64,000 bases of DNA from Rhabditoides inermis (GCA_963966185.1 CAWZYM010000101.1:65001-129000), one strand, 5' to 3'; counted from the first letter of the stretch, positions 35,508 to 47,689 are shown. Made by a program: numbers and translations. The notes: generated from the letters alone by a model not told the origin.

Positions 35508-35838
35508 CAGAATGAAGGGCGGTTCCAATGATCCAGGAAAAGGAAGAGTGTATGGAAATGAGAACATATGGAAACTAGGAAACTTAAGATACACAATCAC
35601 ATCGCCCTCACCTGTTAGTGATCTTGCCAATCGCCACGAGCCCGACAATTTCGAACAGGACGTTGCCCGTCCCTCCTCCATACGCGGTCGCGTGTAGGAA
35701 GGATGCCAGAAACCTCGGCGGCTGACCATAATTGGCATGGTTCCAGTGGAGAGGAGCAGGCGAGTGGAGGATAAGGAGCAGCGAGCAGGTGGAAAGGCAG
35801 ACGAGGAGCAGACGAGGTACTCGAAACAACACACGCAT
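34239..35838 (-). CDS. GT11-type alpha-1,2-fucosyltransferase-like enzyme
   Basis: GT11 enzymes transfer fucose to galactose on glycans in the Golgi. The N-terminus (MRVLFRVPRLLLVCLSTCSL) is a type II signal anchor; an upstream Met at 35901 is an alternative start. The stem is followed by GGGTGNVLFEIVGLVAIGKI, equivalent to the GNQLF motif of the family. Later exons give the family's VCVHIRRGDFEKSS motif (about 34870), RVLLFSNDPQW, VTVVSNDRSLPSHID, ITGSVSTLVECEEFCSASAS, SSYGYWMGYLS, and the end FYPPTWTKLKFN. About seven exons, complete by eye, and close in plan to the many GT11 genes of nematodes. One intron consists of a (TA)n run at 34664-34756. Acceptor specificity cannot be read from sequence. 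Confidence 0.8.
34664..34756. repeat. (TA)n microsatellite in an intron
   Basis: An uninterrupted TA dinucleotide run of about 46 units lies in the fucosyltransferase-like gene, between the exons with HIRRGDF and RVLLFSNDPQW. Confidence 0.9.
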
Positions 35839-35991
35839 CTGAAGGAGATGTGGACCATGGCAACGAAAAAGCAATTCTGGATGTGTCTGGAACAATGACA
35901 CATAACAAATGAGGTTTTTCTGACTGTTGCCATAACAGTCGGCTAGAAAGCATGCACAATAACACCAAGTGTGTCTTATCGCCTCTCAAGA

Positions 35992-36038
<47 letters not shown>

Positions 36039-36533
36039 ACGTACTATCGCATCATACGAGTGATGCAAATTCCTTATCACAATATCACGAACCACTATGT
36101 CGCTGAGAAAGCAAACACACGAAATCGACTCGACTTCATATGTGTGATATGTCAGGAAGATCCAACGCCTATTTCACTGTTGGGAAAAGTAGTCCTTAGA
36201 GGGGGTTCATCAGTGGGGTTTGATATGTTTATCAGCACATCAATGTTTAGGATGGAATAATAAGGTTCACATCGGAGACGTTGGAGTTCTGAGAGTTATT
36301 CTGAAGAGATTTATCTACTTGGAGGGTTTTTGTATTGGCCATGTTGTATGGGCGCGATCCAATAAAAAGGTAATCGTAGCTGATTCATTATCGTGGTTCT
36401 GCCGTGCATGAATCACAAACACTCTCCTGCGTAAAAGTGTTCATACAAAAATGTGCTTTCAAGCCACTTCCACTTTCTCAAGATCAATCCACCAAAACCG
36501 GGAGATGTAAACACAGCGTACGCATAAAATAAT
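35839..36533. other. Intergenic stretch upstream of the fucosyltransferase
   Basis: A GA run at about 35994-36038 is present. The rest shows only short open frames without exon-like features. The next gene to the right ends at about 36534 on the same strand. Confidence 0.4.
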
Positions 36534-36857
36534 TCATTCGAAGAAATACCACTGTGCATCAAGATCAGTGATAGCTGGAAAAATGAGAAGAACTTTAAGG
36601 AAAAAAAGTTCGTAAAGAACGAGCAGTGGATGGGAAGACAGGAAGACGCCTCTACGGGCGCTACTCCTTCCAGCACCGCCCTCTTCAATGCCCGCATCGC
36701 GCAGAGTCGAACTGCATTCAATGACCTCCTCGAATCGGAGCGAGCCCACATCCACACACACAGACGACCAGCAACAATCTTCTGGAACTCGGCCATTGTG
36801 GCGAGGCCGGTCACCATCACGTGCGCTGGCGGACGCGCCACCTGCAGAGAAGTCAGT

Positions 36858-36930
<73 letters not shown>

Positions 36931-37382
36931 CAGACAGAGAGAAGAGAGAGAGAGAAGAGAGAGAGAAGAGAGAGAAGAGAGAGAGAGAGGTGAGAGAGAG
37001 AAGAGAGAGAGAAATAGAGAAAGATAGAGACTACCCACGTCGTTCTCGTCCACAACCCCCACGAAGAACGGCCGGCTGAGGTCCTCCGTGTGCCAGGAGT
37101 GCGCACTGACAGGATGTGAAGGCGGTAGGCGCCACCCACAGACGACAGCTCGATGCACTTTACCGGAACACAGTGCTCCTAAACAGAATATTCTTCCTTT
37201 CTCTCTCTCTCTCCTCTCTCTCACCCACCTCGTCCACTCTGAACAGCGTGCTGTTGAGCAACCGCCTGGTCGTTGCTAGGTCAGCGTCCTCGCAGGGAAA
37301 CATCCACGAATCGGCCCTGCGCCCCACAGCCCGAGCACGACTTGCCCATCAGGAAAGAGGAGAGGGTAGATGAGTAGCGCTG

Positions 37383-37435
<53 letters not shown>

Positions 37436-38169
37436 GCCTACCCTCTCCCTCTCCCTGGTGGATTGCGCGGTGCAGCATCTCTCCAGAACGCAGACAGGGG
37501 GGTCGACGCTCACAAGCCGTCCCAGCATCGCGTGCATAGACACGGCGACCTTGTACCGCTTCCGCGCCACTATACCCAGCGACCTCGGCGTGTCCGAGTC
37601 GCACACCTGAAAATGTCAGCCTTCTCAAATCATGCGACGTCAGTTAATTCCTCGTCGAGCTGCACTCACCGATACACTGCTGATAGGACTGCAGACAGAC
37701 AGAAGACAGACAAACGCGCCTTGTTCCCCCCGGTAGACTGCTTGCGTGAGGTGCGGGGAGCGCGCGTGGTGCACCAGCGCATCACCTCTTTCGCCATGCC
37801 CTGAGAAGCAAATGCAACGATCCGCGCTGCTTGCCGCCACTATCCGCAGTGCCATGCAGTGTTCGGGTGCTGCCTAAACATGTCTGCCTTCCCCGGTTCT
37901 CCCTCCCTCTCTCTCCCTCTCTCCCAACCTGTATGCCTTCTGCAGCTCGTGCACGTCATCGCCCTCCGCGGACACTTCCGCGTCTGAGTGTTCACATCAA
38001 TCAGTCTGGGCCAGTCCATTATGTTCATATACTCGTGTATGTCACGGCAGACAAACATTTTTCGAAGCATCATCGAGATCAATCGCACCTGGCAGGGAGT
38101 AAGCGACGCGCGGGGCAGGTGGAGGCTCGTCCTTGGTGACCTCAACACAAGCGCCAGTCGTCTGAAACA

Positions 38170-38207
<38 letters not shown>

Positions 38208-38360
38208 TACATACCTCATACACGATGAACACATCTCTCAACAGTCCCTCGGTCACGCCCAGCTCACAAAAGACGAGACATCCAGGTTTCGTAGTCCTTT
38301 TAGTCCTCACGACTCCGCAGTCACTGCACGAGCCATATCGTCCTTCACAGCTGATGGTCT
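36534..38360 (-). CDS. Unrecognised multi-exon gene
   Basis: Exon-like pieces on the minus strand, in order: [20 protein letters not shown], then [20 protein letters not shown] (about 38360-38229); [20 protein letters not shown] (about 38162-38092); [58 protein letters not shown] (about 37608-37460); [20 protein letters not shown], then NSTLFRVDE (about 37325-37230); [17 protein letters not shown] (about 37090-37037); and a last exon of uncertain frame. Donor sites fit (GTGCGATT, GTGAGTGC). Several CxxC pairs (CSDCG) suggest a metal-binding part. I recognise no family. Nearly every intron carries a GA/CT tract. The 5' end may lie beyond the (TCTCTG)n run at 38.4 kb. Confidence 0.45.
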
Positions 38361-38399
38361 GAACGACATTCTCTCCCTCTCTCCCCCTCTCTCTCCCTC

Positions 38400-38507
38400 C
38401 CTCCCTCTCTCTCTCTGTCTCTGTCTCTGTCTCTGTCTCTGTCTCTGTCTCTGTCTCTGTCTCTGTCTCTGTCTCTGTCTCTGTCTCTGTCTCTGTCTCT
38501 GTCTCTG

Positions 38508-38543
<36 letters not shown>

Positions 38544-38550
38544 TCTCGGC
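38400..38550. repeat. (TCTCTG)n microsatellite
   Basis: About twenty copies of tctctg run without interruption, bordered by (ct)n. It contains many short open frames of no significance. Confidence 0.9.
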
Positions 38551-38821
38551 GAGGTGCGCCGAGTGGGCCGGATGCGTCAACTTGCGCAGGGTTGAGGGAC
38601 ACCAATTCAGAATCAGAATGTTTATCTCGAATCAAGTAGCACAGTACAATTATGTAAATTACGGCAAGGTTACGGTAAAATACAAAAATGCAACGCCTAC
38701 TGCGAGTCCCAATAATACGGATTTCGGTACTCCCGAAGATGCGTACGTGCTATGACACCAATTCGCCCACCACTGGCTGCCAGCGCGGCTCGGCCGCTCG
38801 AGCCGCCATCGCAAAGGCGAA

Positions 38822-39066
38822 GGGAGGTTCTAAGATGCATTTTATGTAAAACTTTACCCACCCCCACCTTTTCTGTCCAACTCTCTTCAGCGCCCCATAC
38901 TCTCTTGGGTAAAGTTTCGGGCGTGGGTAAAGTATGGTCAAAGTTTGGGCTCAATCAGTTTCAAAACGTGGCCCCCATTCCAACAGCGAGAAACTTGAGG
39001 CAAAAATAGAAACTTCACCCTTCTTTCGATCCATAACCTGGGTCAAATTTCATCTTAGAACCTCCC
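38822..39066. mobile_element. 245-bp MITE with 16-bp terminal inverted repeats
   Basis: Left end GGGAGGTTCTAAGATG and the right end is its complement (CATCTTAGAACCTCCC). GAA precedes the left end and follows the right end, so a 3-bp target duplication is possible. Similarity continues loosely inward (ttgacccaggtt against tttaccca). No coding capacity. Confidence 0.75.
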
Positions 39067-39099
39067 GAAATGACGCGTCCCGGAACCGGCAATCAGATA

Positions 39100-40038
39100 C
39101 AGTGGGTGGGCAAATCAGTCAGCCGCCAGTAGAGAGCGCGCAGAGTGCGAGGCGGCTAAATCGATAGACATGCGAGAGCACGCGAATAAATTCACATTCA
39201 AACTTTCGCGCGCGCAATTTTCAAATGTATGACGGCTGAGCGGAGTGGTGGCGGAACTTAATATTCCCTGGACTGTAACGCTCACGTTCTCACGTCATCC
39301 TTCCAAAACACAGAAATTATGCCAGCTGCCAAACACCACCCTGTACACAGACTTGAACCAATATCTCTACATAATTTTTTTTATTATTTGCGCACCCTAT
39401 TGCGAATCGTGACAGGACCAATTTACATATATTCGAAAATAGAAAAATTGTTCAACAAAAAATGTAAAATGTAAATTCGAATTTTATCAACTCATTTAGT
39501 GAAACATTGCATAACGACATGTTCACTCCTAGTCATTTCACAACCCATCCCGCAGCCAGGCCGCCGCATGATCGGTTCGTGAATCACTGTCTCTCGCACG
39601 TGACGTGTGTTGTCACTAGTTTGTTATTTATTTGTGAACTACTTTATCTGCTTTGTCAATTCCTCATTGTTTATCCGCTCCGTTTCCAGTGCTTTCATCT
39701 GCCAGCCGCCGATTGCGGCTCATCCAACTCATCCTCTCCTGCCTCTTTCTCACGCCTCGCGGCACACGCATATCGTGAGTGATCGATACACACACACATG
39801 TCGATCTGTACGCATTCGTTCCACACTCGAAACAAGACACAGCACACCTACTCACTCTACAATCCAGGGAATATTTAGTTCCGCCACCACTCCGCGCGTC
39901 CGTCCTGCATTTTAAAATTGCGCGCGCGCGAAAGTTTGAATGTGAATTTATTCGCGTGCTCTCGCATGTCTATCGATTTCCTCACACTCTGTTCACTCTC
40001 GCTCTCTATTGGCGGCTGACTTATTTGCCCACCCACTG
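39100..40038. mobile_element. 939-bp Tc1/mariner-like non-autonomous element
   Basis: Left end CAGTGGGTGGGCAAATCAGT; right end is the complement of CAGTGGGTGGGCAAATAAGT. Both sides are flanked by TA. Arms of about 175-180 bp match with moderate divergence (gcgagtgcgaggcggc and atcgatagacatgcgagagc on the left). TA flanks with a CAGT start fit Tc1/mariner. The 39.3-39.85 kb centre has only short open frames and no recognisable transposase. Diverged remnants of the same family lie at 7950-8215. Confidence 0.75.
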
Positions 40039-40261
40039 TATATAGTAGTGCGAGAGTATGAGTAGTTCTTGGATGCACACGGTGAGTATACGTGGAACAA
40101 TCGCTCGTAGCACTGGTCCTATCTGCTGTCCTCCTCGTTTGTTTTATACTCCGGCCGGCGACGCCCCACCCGCCCCCCGCATTTAGCAACCGACTGTATT
40201 TCGACACACACTCTCCCCATTTGTCAATGATTGACAGTTTTTTTAATAGATAATTTTGGGT

Positions 40262-40356
40262 GCACTGTGTTTCTCCCAGCGCTCAGCCCTTGTGGCGTAC
40301 CGTAGCACTCGTTGTTTAGTAAGAATATAGCGGTTCTGAATAAATGATTGATTGAT
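40262..40356 (+). repeat. Retroposon-like repeat with (ATTG)n tail, copy A
   Basis: The string gtttctcccagcgctcagcc, then tagcggttctgaataaatga and a tgattgattg tail match the minus-strand copy at 56398-56520 and the fragment at 3820-3862. A shared 3' end plus tetranucleotide tail suggests a SINE or LINE end. No reverse transcriptase is visible. Confidence 0.65.
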
Positions 40357-40370
40357 TGTACTTGGGTGCA

Positions 40371-42705
40371 GGATCGCGGGAGTGAGCAATGTGGACAACC
40401 CGAAAATCGTCTCGCCCTCCAAATTCCAGGTGCTTGGATAGCGTGTGACCATACAAGGAAGTAGCGTACAGGTGGTGATGTACGGCTACATGCTGCCGCT
40501 CGACAACTGGTACCACACCACCGACTCCAAGTGTCATTCGAACGTGGGTTGACTACGGTACTTTCGGACTACTGTACTTTCAAATCGTTTCATTCAGAAC
40601 GCGAATAAAGTTGACATTGCTGATGGAAAAGTGTACGCGGACGCTTCAGAGGATGATCTCGATGGAATCAGCGCTGTCATTCTTACGGTACAAGGAATAT
40701 CGTATTCCGGGATACTGAAATAGTACTGTACTTTGAATTGCAGCTGCATACGAGCAGTGTATCAGAGGGACGGAAAACAAAGATCTGCAATTCTGCTGCC
40801 GAATGGGCAGAGGGCCCGGACTCTCTGACCACTCAAATAGTGAGGCGTCTCTCTATGATATCTCTCATATGTAAATCACAGGTTCCGCCCACTGACTTCA
40901 TCGTGGAACCTGCCGTGATATACTACGAGTTCTTTGCCATCGCCACTGTCCTGGTACGTTTCACCAGCACCACATTCACTCCACATCCACCCTAATTGGA
41001 ATCACCGCAGTCCTATCCGACCTATCGTATAGGTTCTGCTGTCGGGTGTCTGCTCGGGTCTGAACATGGGGTACATGTGTCTGTCGGTGAAGAACCTACA
41101 ACTGATCGTATCCTCACAGGGACAGTCGGATGAGGAGAAGAAAGAGAGGGTGAGATAGAGAGGGGAGAGAGAGGGAGAGAAAGAGAGAGAGAGAGACTGC
41201 CTGCAGGCATTCGCCGCCAACATCCTGCCCTTCCGCCGGCGCGCCAACCAGCTCATCTGTACGTTCGCCATCGCCAACACCCTCCTCAACGTCATCTGCA
41301 CCAACCTCTTCGACAAGGCCATCGAGCCGGTGCCGTGTCTCCGCCCCCCTCACCCCGCCCATCTAATAAGCCCCGCCCCCTTCGCAGCTCTGCCGCCCAC
41401 AGCTCGCCAAAATCATCTCCACAGTCGTGCCCACCTTGCTCATCGTCGTATTTGGAGAGATCCTGCCGCAGGTGGATTACCGTACTTTTGTTCAAAGTAC
41501 AGTAATCTAGGCGTTGTGCAACCACCGTGGTCTCGCCATTGCCGGCCGTTCGTACATCTTCACACAAATTCTCTTCCTCATCTGCTACCCGCTCGCCTGG
41601 CCGATATCTCGAATCATAGACTACACACTAGGCAGAGAGGTGAGTATCGATATGTGGAAACATGTTGTTCGGCATGAATAAAGAGAAAATTCGTTTTAAC
41701 ATTAGTTTCGTAACTGGGAACGGAACATGGCAAAACGTTTTGCCCCGAACCGGGATCTCTCCCAACTGAGCTATCGAGGCTGTGTATCGGGTATCGAGGC
41801 AATGCAACATGCGACCTGAAAGAATGATGAAATGAAACAAACGTAGTTTTCTGTTTATTTCCTTTCTGTTTCCGGTTCGTGAGTACTACACTGAAGAACA
41901 ACTCCAAGCACTCCTCTGTAAAATGCTCAATGAAAAGGCTCCGGAAAATGCCGGTATGAGATTACTGCATTTCGAAAACGTTTTTAAATTTCAGCCATGG
42001 CGAATCGCGTGGTTGCTTTCGAAAAGAAAAACGTCGGAATGTTGATGACGAAAATCGAGGACACATTTCTGCTCAGTAGCAAGGATAAACTGACTATGGA
42101 CGTGAGCGATTCGCGCTCCGCCCCACAAAGCCACGCCCATTTAGAGACTGGTGACGATTGTGGAAAAGGGATACACTCGCATCCCTATCTACATTGGCAA
42201 CAACATCAGCGATATTCGCTTCATGCTCAACGTCAAGGTAATCGATAGATCATTCAATAGATAATCGATTAATAGGATCTCATCAAAGTCAATCCCGATG
42301 ACAACGTGCGCATCTCAGATCTGCTCAAGGAACTGCACCAGGCGGCGAACGTAAGTGAAGGCTCCGCCTTCTCCAGCCCCGCCCTTTAAGGTCCGGTTTG
42401 TGCTCGAGGACATGAACGCCAAGGTGCTGATGAATCAGATGAAGAGAGGTGAGCGATTAGTCGATAATCAATCGATAATTGATCGATATCAGGCGAGCAT
42501 CATCTCTGCGTGGTCGTTCGCTTCGTGTCGCGCCAGTACCGCATCGTCGGACTCATCTCGCTCGAGGACATTATCGAGGAAGTGTTCGGAGACATTGAGG
42601 TACGCCACGCCCACACAGACCACGCCCCTCACCGATCTTTCTAGGACGACTCTGATATGACGTGTGCGAATAGGAGGAATGGAGTGCATAGGTGAGAGGG
42701 AGGGA

Positions 42706-42743
<38 letters not shown>

Positions 42744-43006
42744 CACTTTCTCGTCCAGGGACCAGGACGTGCTGGACTGGTTCCGTCGCTCGACCCGTCA
42801 CGACGGCGCGTGCCACAATCCCGGCGGCTGCGAGATCGACTCGGTCGCCAAGCAGCTCAGGATCATTCAGGTACTGTAGCTACTGTAGCAACCGTACTTT
42901 GGGTACTGTAGTTTGTGAGATTACTGTTCACTCACATTTTCAGCAACTTTTGCACCAGTGTCCGGGGCTGCGCGAGATGGGATACAATGTGTTGAGGTAA
43001 CTCCAC

Positions 43007-43062
<56 letters not shown>

Positions 43063-44091
43063 GTGGCGACTGGCCGACTGCGCCAACTCCCCTCCCCCTC
43101 CCTCTTTAGATGTCGCCACCTACTCGACTCGTTCCAGCTGCTCCACCACCCCTTCGGCAACCTGGTCAACAAGGGCGACACTCTGCTGTGAGTCTGTTCG
43201 ACCGCTTTCCGTTGTAGTTGTGTTCGTGTCCCGTGTTTGCTCGAAGGAGGACTCTCTCCCATTGCAGCTGTCTGACCGTGATCACTCGGGGCGACCTGGA
43301 GATTGCCGGTGTCAAAACAGCCACGCCCCACGTGGTGAGCAAACCGTGTCTGCGGAATCGACCCAGCGCGTTCTCTCCCTCCTCGTCCCTTTCCCCCCAT
43401 TTTCCTGTCCAGATCGGGTGCGAGCTGACCGACCTTCTCTACAAGGAGTGCGTCGCCCAGGACAACGACATTGAGAAGGTCGGTTCGGTTGTGCTGCTTC
43501 CATACCACTCTGCTTCACTGGCGCCTCGAATTGTGTTGTTTTCAACGTTCTATTAGTTCTCTGCGAGTTTCTGGATAGGTTTGGTTCTGTTTGGGAGCTT
43601 TGAGCTCTGGTTTCCTGGTCTCCGATTCTCTGGTTCCTGGTTCCATCTTGTCCTTCAGAGCTGTTCGATGATCCGCGTCACTTCGGCGCACGACGTCTAC
43701 CTCAAGGGCGGATCGTACTTCCAGGTACAGTAGTTTACGGATACAGTTATCCTGAACTGTTTGAAACCCTGAGTGCCTGAGTCCATTACACTAACCTCAT
43801 GCTGAATAGAGTAAAAAAAATTCTAGTTTCTTTTCTTCTAGTTTCTTTTCCATAGCCTTTCCTAAACACCTCGAAAAAGACACTTCGAAGACCGTAGAGA
43901 TTCCTCTATTCAGATTCCTCTTCATCAGATTATCAATGTGCTCATCAAACTGCAGTCGCGAGAGGTGCAGAAGGAGGTGATCGATCGATAATATTTTGAT
44001 AAATCATTGATTCGATTTCAGTTCGTGTTCGTGCAGGACGCCACTGAAGAGGATGTGTCGTCTCCGAAGAATACGGTAGAGAGAGAGCGGG

Positions 44092-44141
<50 letters not shown>

Positions 44142-44511
44142 AGGAGAGAGACTTTCTCTTTCAGCCCTTCTCTCTTCGCAACCTCTGCTACGGCAGTGAG
44201 CGTGAGATTAGCGCGTTTTCGGACAGCCAGTTCGTGCGAACGATACGATTCGACAAGTGAGTACTCGACAGTAACAAATACAACGAGTAACTACACTACA
44301 GTAATCACCTACCTAATATGTACAGTAACAGCACAGTTCCACGTTTCAACTTACCGTATATCTAGGTCTATGTGGTCGGGCGAGGGCGACGATCAGCAAG
44401 AGTTCACTGCAATCGGACGGGGAGGAGAGGAGGACGGGAGCCCGCCACGGTAGAGAGAGAGAGAGAGAGAGACAGAGAAAGAGAGAGAGAGAGAAAGAGA
44501 GAAAGAGAGAA

Positions 44512-44560
<49 letters not shown>

Positions 44561-44816
44561 TAGAGAGAGAGAGGAGGGGAAAGCGAACGGAAGATCTTCC
44601 CATTCCAGCAGGCTGCACAACCGTATACTGCCCGAAGAGGAGGAACTGCTGAAGGTACATTATAGATTCGTTTATTGATTGATTATCGATTTCTTAGCGC
44701 TCACTGATGGACGTTGTGCCACGCAAACCAGCCACTACAACGCCTGTCAACACCAAGGACACTACAACGATAAACACGAAGGATACGGTAGGTCATCTCT
44801 CTTCCCCTCTTCCCTC

Positions 44817-44849
<33 letters not shown>

Positions 44850-45197
44850 AAGAGTGCAGTTCAGGTGATGACGGCGTCTGACGACATCAACAAGGAGCAG
44901 CGCAAGCGGGAGAAGGAGCAGAAGGAGAAGAGTCGCGACGCCAAGAGTGAGTACGGTAGATGACAGTGATAGAGCACAGTAAAGATCACTTTCTCTCTCT
45001 CTCTCTCTACCGTTTAGTAGTCAAGTTTAGTTGAGTTTAACTTAATCTAGAGTATACCTTGAATACCATAAACTCCGCGAGCATTGTTCTACAGTCATCT
45101 AAACACAACATTGTGGTATACGCCGATTCAGGCGGGAATAAGAAGGAGAAGGAGCCACATAGCAAGGACAAATCGAAGAACAGGAGCAGGGACAAGG

Positions 45198-45243
<46 letters not shown>

Positions 45244-45639
45244 CCTCTCTTTCTAGGAGAAAGATCAGAAGGAGAAAAGTCGTGATAAGGAGAAGGAGAA
45301 GAGCCGGATCGGATCAAGGAGAAGAGCACGCAAGAGAAGAAAACCGAAACGGAAGAGTGCAGAGAAAGTGGTACGTAAAAATCACGTTTATAAGAAAATC
45401 ATTTCAATTCAGACTCCGAATCAGTCACTGAAAACGCAGACCACTCCCAATGGATCGTTTGAGGTATGCGATCTCATCCCTATCTATTCTTTCTCTCTCT
45501 CCTTCTCCTCTCTCTCTATCTCTCTATCTCTTCTCTCCCCCTCCTTTTCATCAGTCTTTTCTAGTCTGCCATCAACAACAGCAAACGCACTCCCGATAAG
45601 AAGAAGGAAGGTAAAACATATACACCCGTCAAGTTCTGA
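40371..45639 (+). CDS. CNNM-family (ancient conserved domain) metal transporter
   Basis: CNNM proteins are plasma-membrane Mg2+ exporters or regulators. Order of parts: an extracellular N-terminal region (AGVSNVDNPKIVSPSKF, VMYGYMLPLDNWYHTTDSKC), a DUF21 transmembrane domain (VLLSGVCSGLNMGYMCLSVK, ILPFRRRANQLICTFAIANT, LLIVVFGEILPQALCNHRGL), an acidic helix (YTEEQLQALLCKML), a CBS pair (VEKGYTRIPIYIGNNISDI, DLIKVNPDDNVRISDLL, IVGLISLEDIIEEVFGDIE), then a probable cyclic-nucleotide-binding-like region (GNLVNKGDTLL, LTVITRGDLEIAGVKTA). The tail is Lys/Glu-rich and ends KEGKTYTPVKF. About twenty short exons. The most 5' exon was not found, so the start is tentative. All expected blocks appear intact. 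Confidence 0.85.
41738..41787 (-). other. tRNA-derived fragment in a CNNM intron
   Basis: On the minus strand GCCTCGATAGCTCAGTTGGG is a perfect-looking tRNA 5' half (acceptor strand plus D-arm/A box). It runs straight into ATCCCGGTTCGGGGC, a T-arm with a B-box-like core. The anticodon arm is missing, so this is not a working tRNA; a tRNA-derived SINE head is likely. Confidence 0.55.
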
Positions 45640-46209
45640 TTAAACTATTATATATTTTTAAACTTAGCTTATAAGTTTAATCTTACAGTTACTTATAACA
45701 ATTGTGTGTAAACAACATATTTTACGTCCGCGTTGTGAATAAATTCTTACTCTACTCTTCCTCTCACTCTCTCACACAAAAAAAATATGAAATTACGGTA
45801 CTTGCGAAAACAATTGACAAATGTGCTCTCCGAGAGTTGTGGAGGGGTCGAGGACCATCTGCTGACAAAGTTTAAAGGTAATGTACCCTCTGAATCTGGG
45901 TGTATGCGTGGATATAACATGTCATTGTTTACGATTTAATGTGTATATTATGATAATGAAAATATATAATCTGAAACAATTGAGTTTTAAAAATCATTTA
46001 AATATTGGAGTGAGAAATCTCAGAATCTATTAACTTTTAATCAGCTTTGGCGTGTGTGCACAATTTGCACGAAGTTACACAATTTGGCCACACCATCAGC
46101 TGATTCATTCAAGACAATTTATTTGCATTTGTTTTTATTGTTTTATAAGTCATTGTTACTTTAAATAATTTTTTGAATATTTTTCTTTTTAAATGTTTAT
46201 CTTTGTAGT
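45640..46209. other. AT-rich gene-free stretch
   Basis: It contains an AATAAA (gtgaataaattc, about 45738) downstream of CNNM and, at about 45873, a string (AAAGGTAATGTACCCTCTGA) that nearly repeats at about 54321 (AAAGGTAGTGTACCCTCTGA). That pair may be the end of another small repeat family. Confidence 0.45.
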
Positions 46210-46562
46210 TCATCCTCGCAACCCCGATTTCTACACTCATGACAGATCTAAGACAGGACTCGAACCGGCGAGGTCTGTGCCACTACGGCGCACACACGCA
46301 TTGAGCCACATAGTAAAGTGAACGAGCTTCTTTCGTCTGGGAGTATGTGTTCTATCGCCAGTTCTGCAGTATTGAAGAGTTCAACGAAATGGGAGTCGTG
46401 GTGGGACCAATTTTGAGTTTGAAAAAAATGTTGCAACAGCGAGTTGCAACATTTGAAAGCAACGGATAATCGTTGTTCTTTCTCACAAATCGATCGATAT
46501 TTGGGTTAATATGATTCTTTCGATCATTCCGAGTCGAAAATAAGTCGCCAGTGTACCTTTAA
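46210..46562 (-). mobile_element. TIR/tRNA-like element, copy 4 (inverted, one end missing)
   Basis: The right border aataagtcgccagtgtacct and then TTAA is the inverted repeat of copy 1. Within, on the minus strand, the tRNA-like core recurs (the complement of gactcgaaccggcgaggtct is a B box; gcattgagccacat complements the A box). The other terminal repeat is not seen at the left edge, so it is truncated or diverged. Confidence 0.65.
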
Positions 46563-46565
46563 GAG

Positions 46566-46745
46566 GCGGTCAGTCTCTTCGAAAACATATCCAAAGAAAT
46601 TCGAAGGCGTTGCAAGGCTATTGCAAGTAATCCGAAGTCGTATGAACTCGTTAAGAATAATTCGAAGGCAAATCGCAACGCATATCGCAAAACATGTCGG
46701 AAGTAGTTTGATGGCAATTCGAAGTCGTTTGAAGAGACTGACCGC
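46566..46745. mobile_element. 180-bp MITE with GCGGTCAGTCTCTTC ends
   Basis: The left end GCGGTCAGTCTCTTC is matched by its complement at the right (GAAGAGACTGACCGC). The inside is rich in ttcgaagg/ttcgaagt strings. It abuts the previous element within 3 bp. A related, more diverged stretch lies at 47690-47860. Confidence 0.7.
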
Positions 46746-46926
46746 TACGTTCTATTCTCTATTCTCTATTCCACTTTTCCATTCCGCTCCTACTCCCACT
46801 GACATTGTCGAGAACAGCGAATCCGCAGCAGTAGCGCCCGTGTTGGAGACACGGCAGCTTCTTCCACTCGCCGTCGACCAGCATCTAGACAAGCACCCAC
46901 GGCCCGGATAGTTGCTCAGCGCGCCC

Positions 46927-46973
<47 letters not shown>

Positions 46974-47689
46974 CACAGGCCGCTTTGCGAGTGAATGGGC
47001 GCGTAGCGATTTCAGTGAAGAAATTATCGCGCTCTAGCGCTTGCTGGTAATTCGCAGTGGAGCTGGCGCGTCGCGTGCTTGCGGTGCGGTCAGTGCGAGC
47101 GCCACTGTCCAACTATCCGAACCGTGGCACCATTCTCACTTACAGACAAGATTGTCCGTTCATTTTGCAATCATTTTGCTTAGAAGCATTGCACGTTTCA
47201 CCCTTCACATAGACTACACATTTGTAACCAATACCTCTATTTTCATAGCTTCACCTGAACATCTTGTTTTCCATATTCGCGCCCACCGGCGATCAGGAAT
47301 CGATCGTCGCACCCAAGCAACCACGAGCCTATGAGAGATGGAGTAGGGTGTTGGGATGACACTTCGGAATGCCTTGTTACCGAAAAAAAAACTGGCCGCA
47401 TCTTCACTGAAACACTTCAGAGGCAGGCTAAGGCGCGCCCGCAAGTAGCTCGCGGTGGCGGCGCATCTGGCTGCCGAGGCTGGTTCATCGTTCCCTAGGG
47501 ATTACGGTAGGAGAATGATTTGTCCTGCATTCTCCCCTCAGAATTACGGTAGGAGAAAAAATTGACCTGCATGCCTTCCTTAGAATTACGGTAGAAGAAT
47601 AATTAGATTTCTCACCTGGAGTACGAAAGGAAAATGAAATTCGAAGATCGTCAAGGCTATAACCGAAAGTGTTGTTGTTGAAGTTGTGA
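46746..47689. other. Gene-free sequence with simple repeats
   Basis: A GA run at about 46931-46970 and a loose tandem of gaattacggtaggagaa (about 47500-47620, three copies) occur. I see no exon. Confidence 0.45.

Noticed and set aside
36060..36260. Plus-strand open frame with two CxxC-like cysteines
   Set aside because: No splice sites, no exon-like composition, and no continuation on either side.
39507..39915. Open frames inside the 939-bp element as mariner transposase
   Set aside because: Short, overlapping in different frames and without the DD(D/E) spacing; the element looks non-autonomous.
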